Assembly (NCBI GenBank): GCA_946480585.1
Contig: CAMLKQ010000149.1
Coordinates: 1-5,749 of the forward strand
Direction: 5' to 3'
Length of the DNA: 5,749 bases
Origin: an uncultured Kangiella sp.
GTDB lineage: Bacteria > Pseudomonadota > Gammaproteobacteria > Enterobacterales > DSM-103792
The notes beneath the pieces are model-generated. The model was not told where the DNA came from, did not search any database, and saw nothing but the letters and a program-made list of their open reading frames with translations. Shown one piece after another: positions 5,565 to 5,749 of the stretch (position 1 is the stretch's first letter; the number at the start of each line of letters is the position of its first letter). A program made the position numbers and the translations under genes.

Positions 5565-5749
5565 ATGAAACTCTATTACTCGCACGCTTCGCCTTACGCC
5601 CGCTGCTGCCGGGTGCTGCGGCTGGAAAAACAGCTGGCCACCCAGGTCGACGAAGTGCTGGTCGATCCCTTGCAGAACCCGGCCGAGCTCATCGTCAGCA
5701 ACCCGCTTGGCAAAATCCCCTGTCTGGTGCTCGATGACGGCGAAACGCT
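5565..5749 (+). CDS. Glutathione S-transferase family protein, N-terminal part (3' end outside window)
   Basis: Sixty-one complete codons are visible, covering most of the N-terminal thioredoxin-fold domain of a cytosolic glutathione S-transferase. The MKLYYSHASPYARCC opening gives the beta1-alpha1 turn with Ser9-Pro10-Tyr11, where bacterial GSTs place the residue that contacts the glutathione thiol. NPLGKIPCLVLDDGET carries the cis-proline (Pro52) that binds the glutathione backbone. The usual E/D-S motif that grips the gamma-glutamyl group should follow just past the edge. The start is supported by strong N-terminal similarity; the Shine-Dalgarno is weak (GGAT at 5552-5555, 9 bases before ATG, inside the palindrome CCGGATCCGG). 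Vicinal Cys14-Cys15 is unusual so close to the active site. The substrate is unknown, and roles in stress defence or catabolism are both possible. The gene follows the HDOD gene in the same direction with a gap of 106 bases. Confidence 0.88.
   Translation, partial: MKLYYSHASPYARCCRVLRLEKQLATQVDEVLVDPLQNPAELIVSNPLGKIPCLVLDDGET

Overview
The window comes from a GC-rich bacterium (about 60% GC by eye). A large periplasm-sensing hybrid histidine kinase, an HDOD protein and a glutathione S-transferase together fit a proteobacterium, most likely a gammaproteobacterium. That assignment is an inference from gene content, not from a marker gene.

Layout. About three quarters of the window (positions 1 to 4398) is one continuous minus-strand reading frame. 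It starts with ATG at 4398 and runs off the left edge after 1466 codons without a stop. It encodes a signal peptide, fourteen Reg_prop beta-propeller blades (two seven-bladed propellers), a Y_Y_Y domain, one transmembrane helix, HisKA and HATPase domains, a receiver domain and a class III nucleotide cyclase domain. A 202-base intergenic region with small repeats separates it from a divergent plus-strand gene (4601 to 5458) for a stand-alone HDOD protein. After a gap of 106 bases, a second plus-strand gene starts at 5565. It encodes the N-terminal thioredoxin-fold part of a glutathione S-transferase and is cut by the right edge.

How the parts may work together. The large protein looks like a complete signalling chain in one polypeptide: periplasmic ligand sensing, transmembrane signalling, His-to-Asp phosphorelay, then control of cyclic-nucleotide synthesis instead of DNA binding. 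All phosphorelay residues and the four metal and transition-state residues of the cyclase are visible. The two purine-selecting positions are not the usual adenylate cyclase ones: Glu replaces Lys, and Arg replaces Asp/Thr. The product could therefore be cGMP or something unusual rather than cAMP. The divergent HDOD gene may share regulatory DNA with it; a functional link is only suggested by position. The GST gene looks like an ordinary neighbour. No RNA genes, CRISPR arrays, insertion sequences or phage genes were seen.
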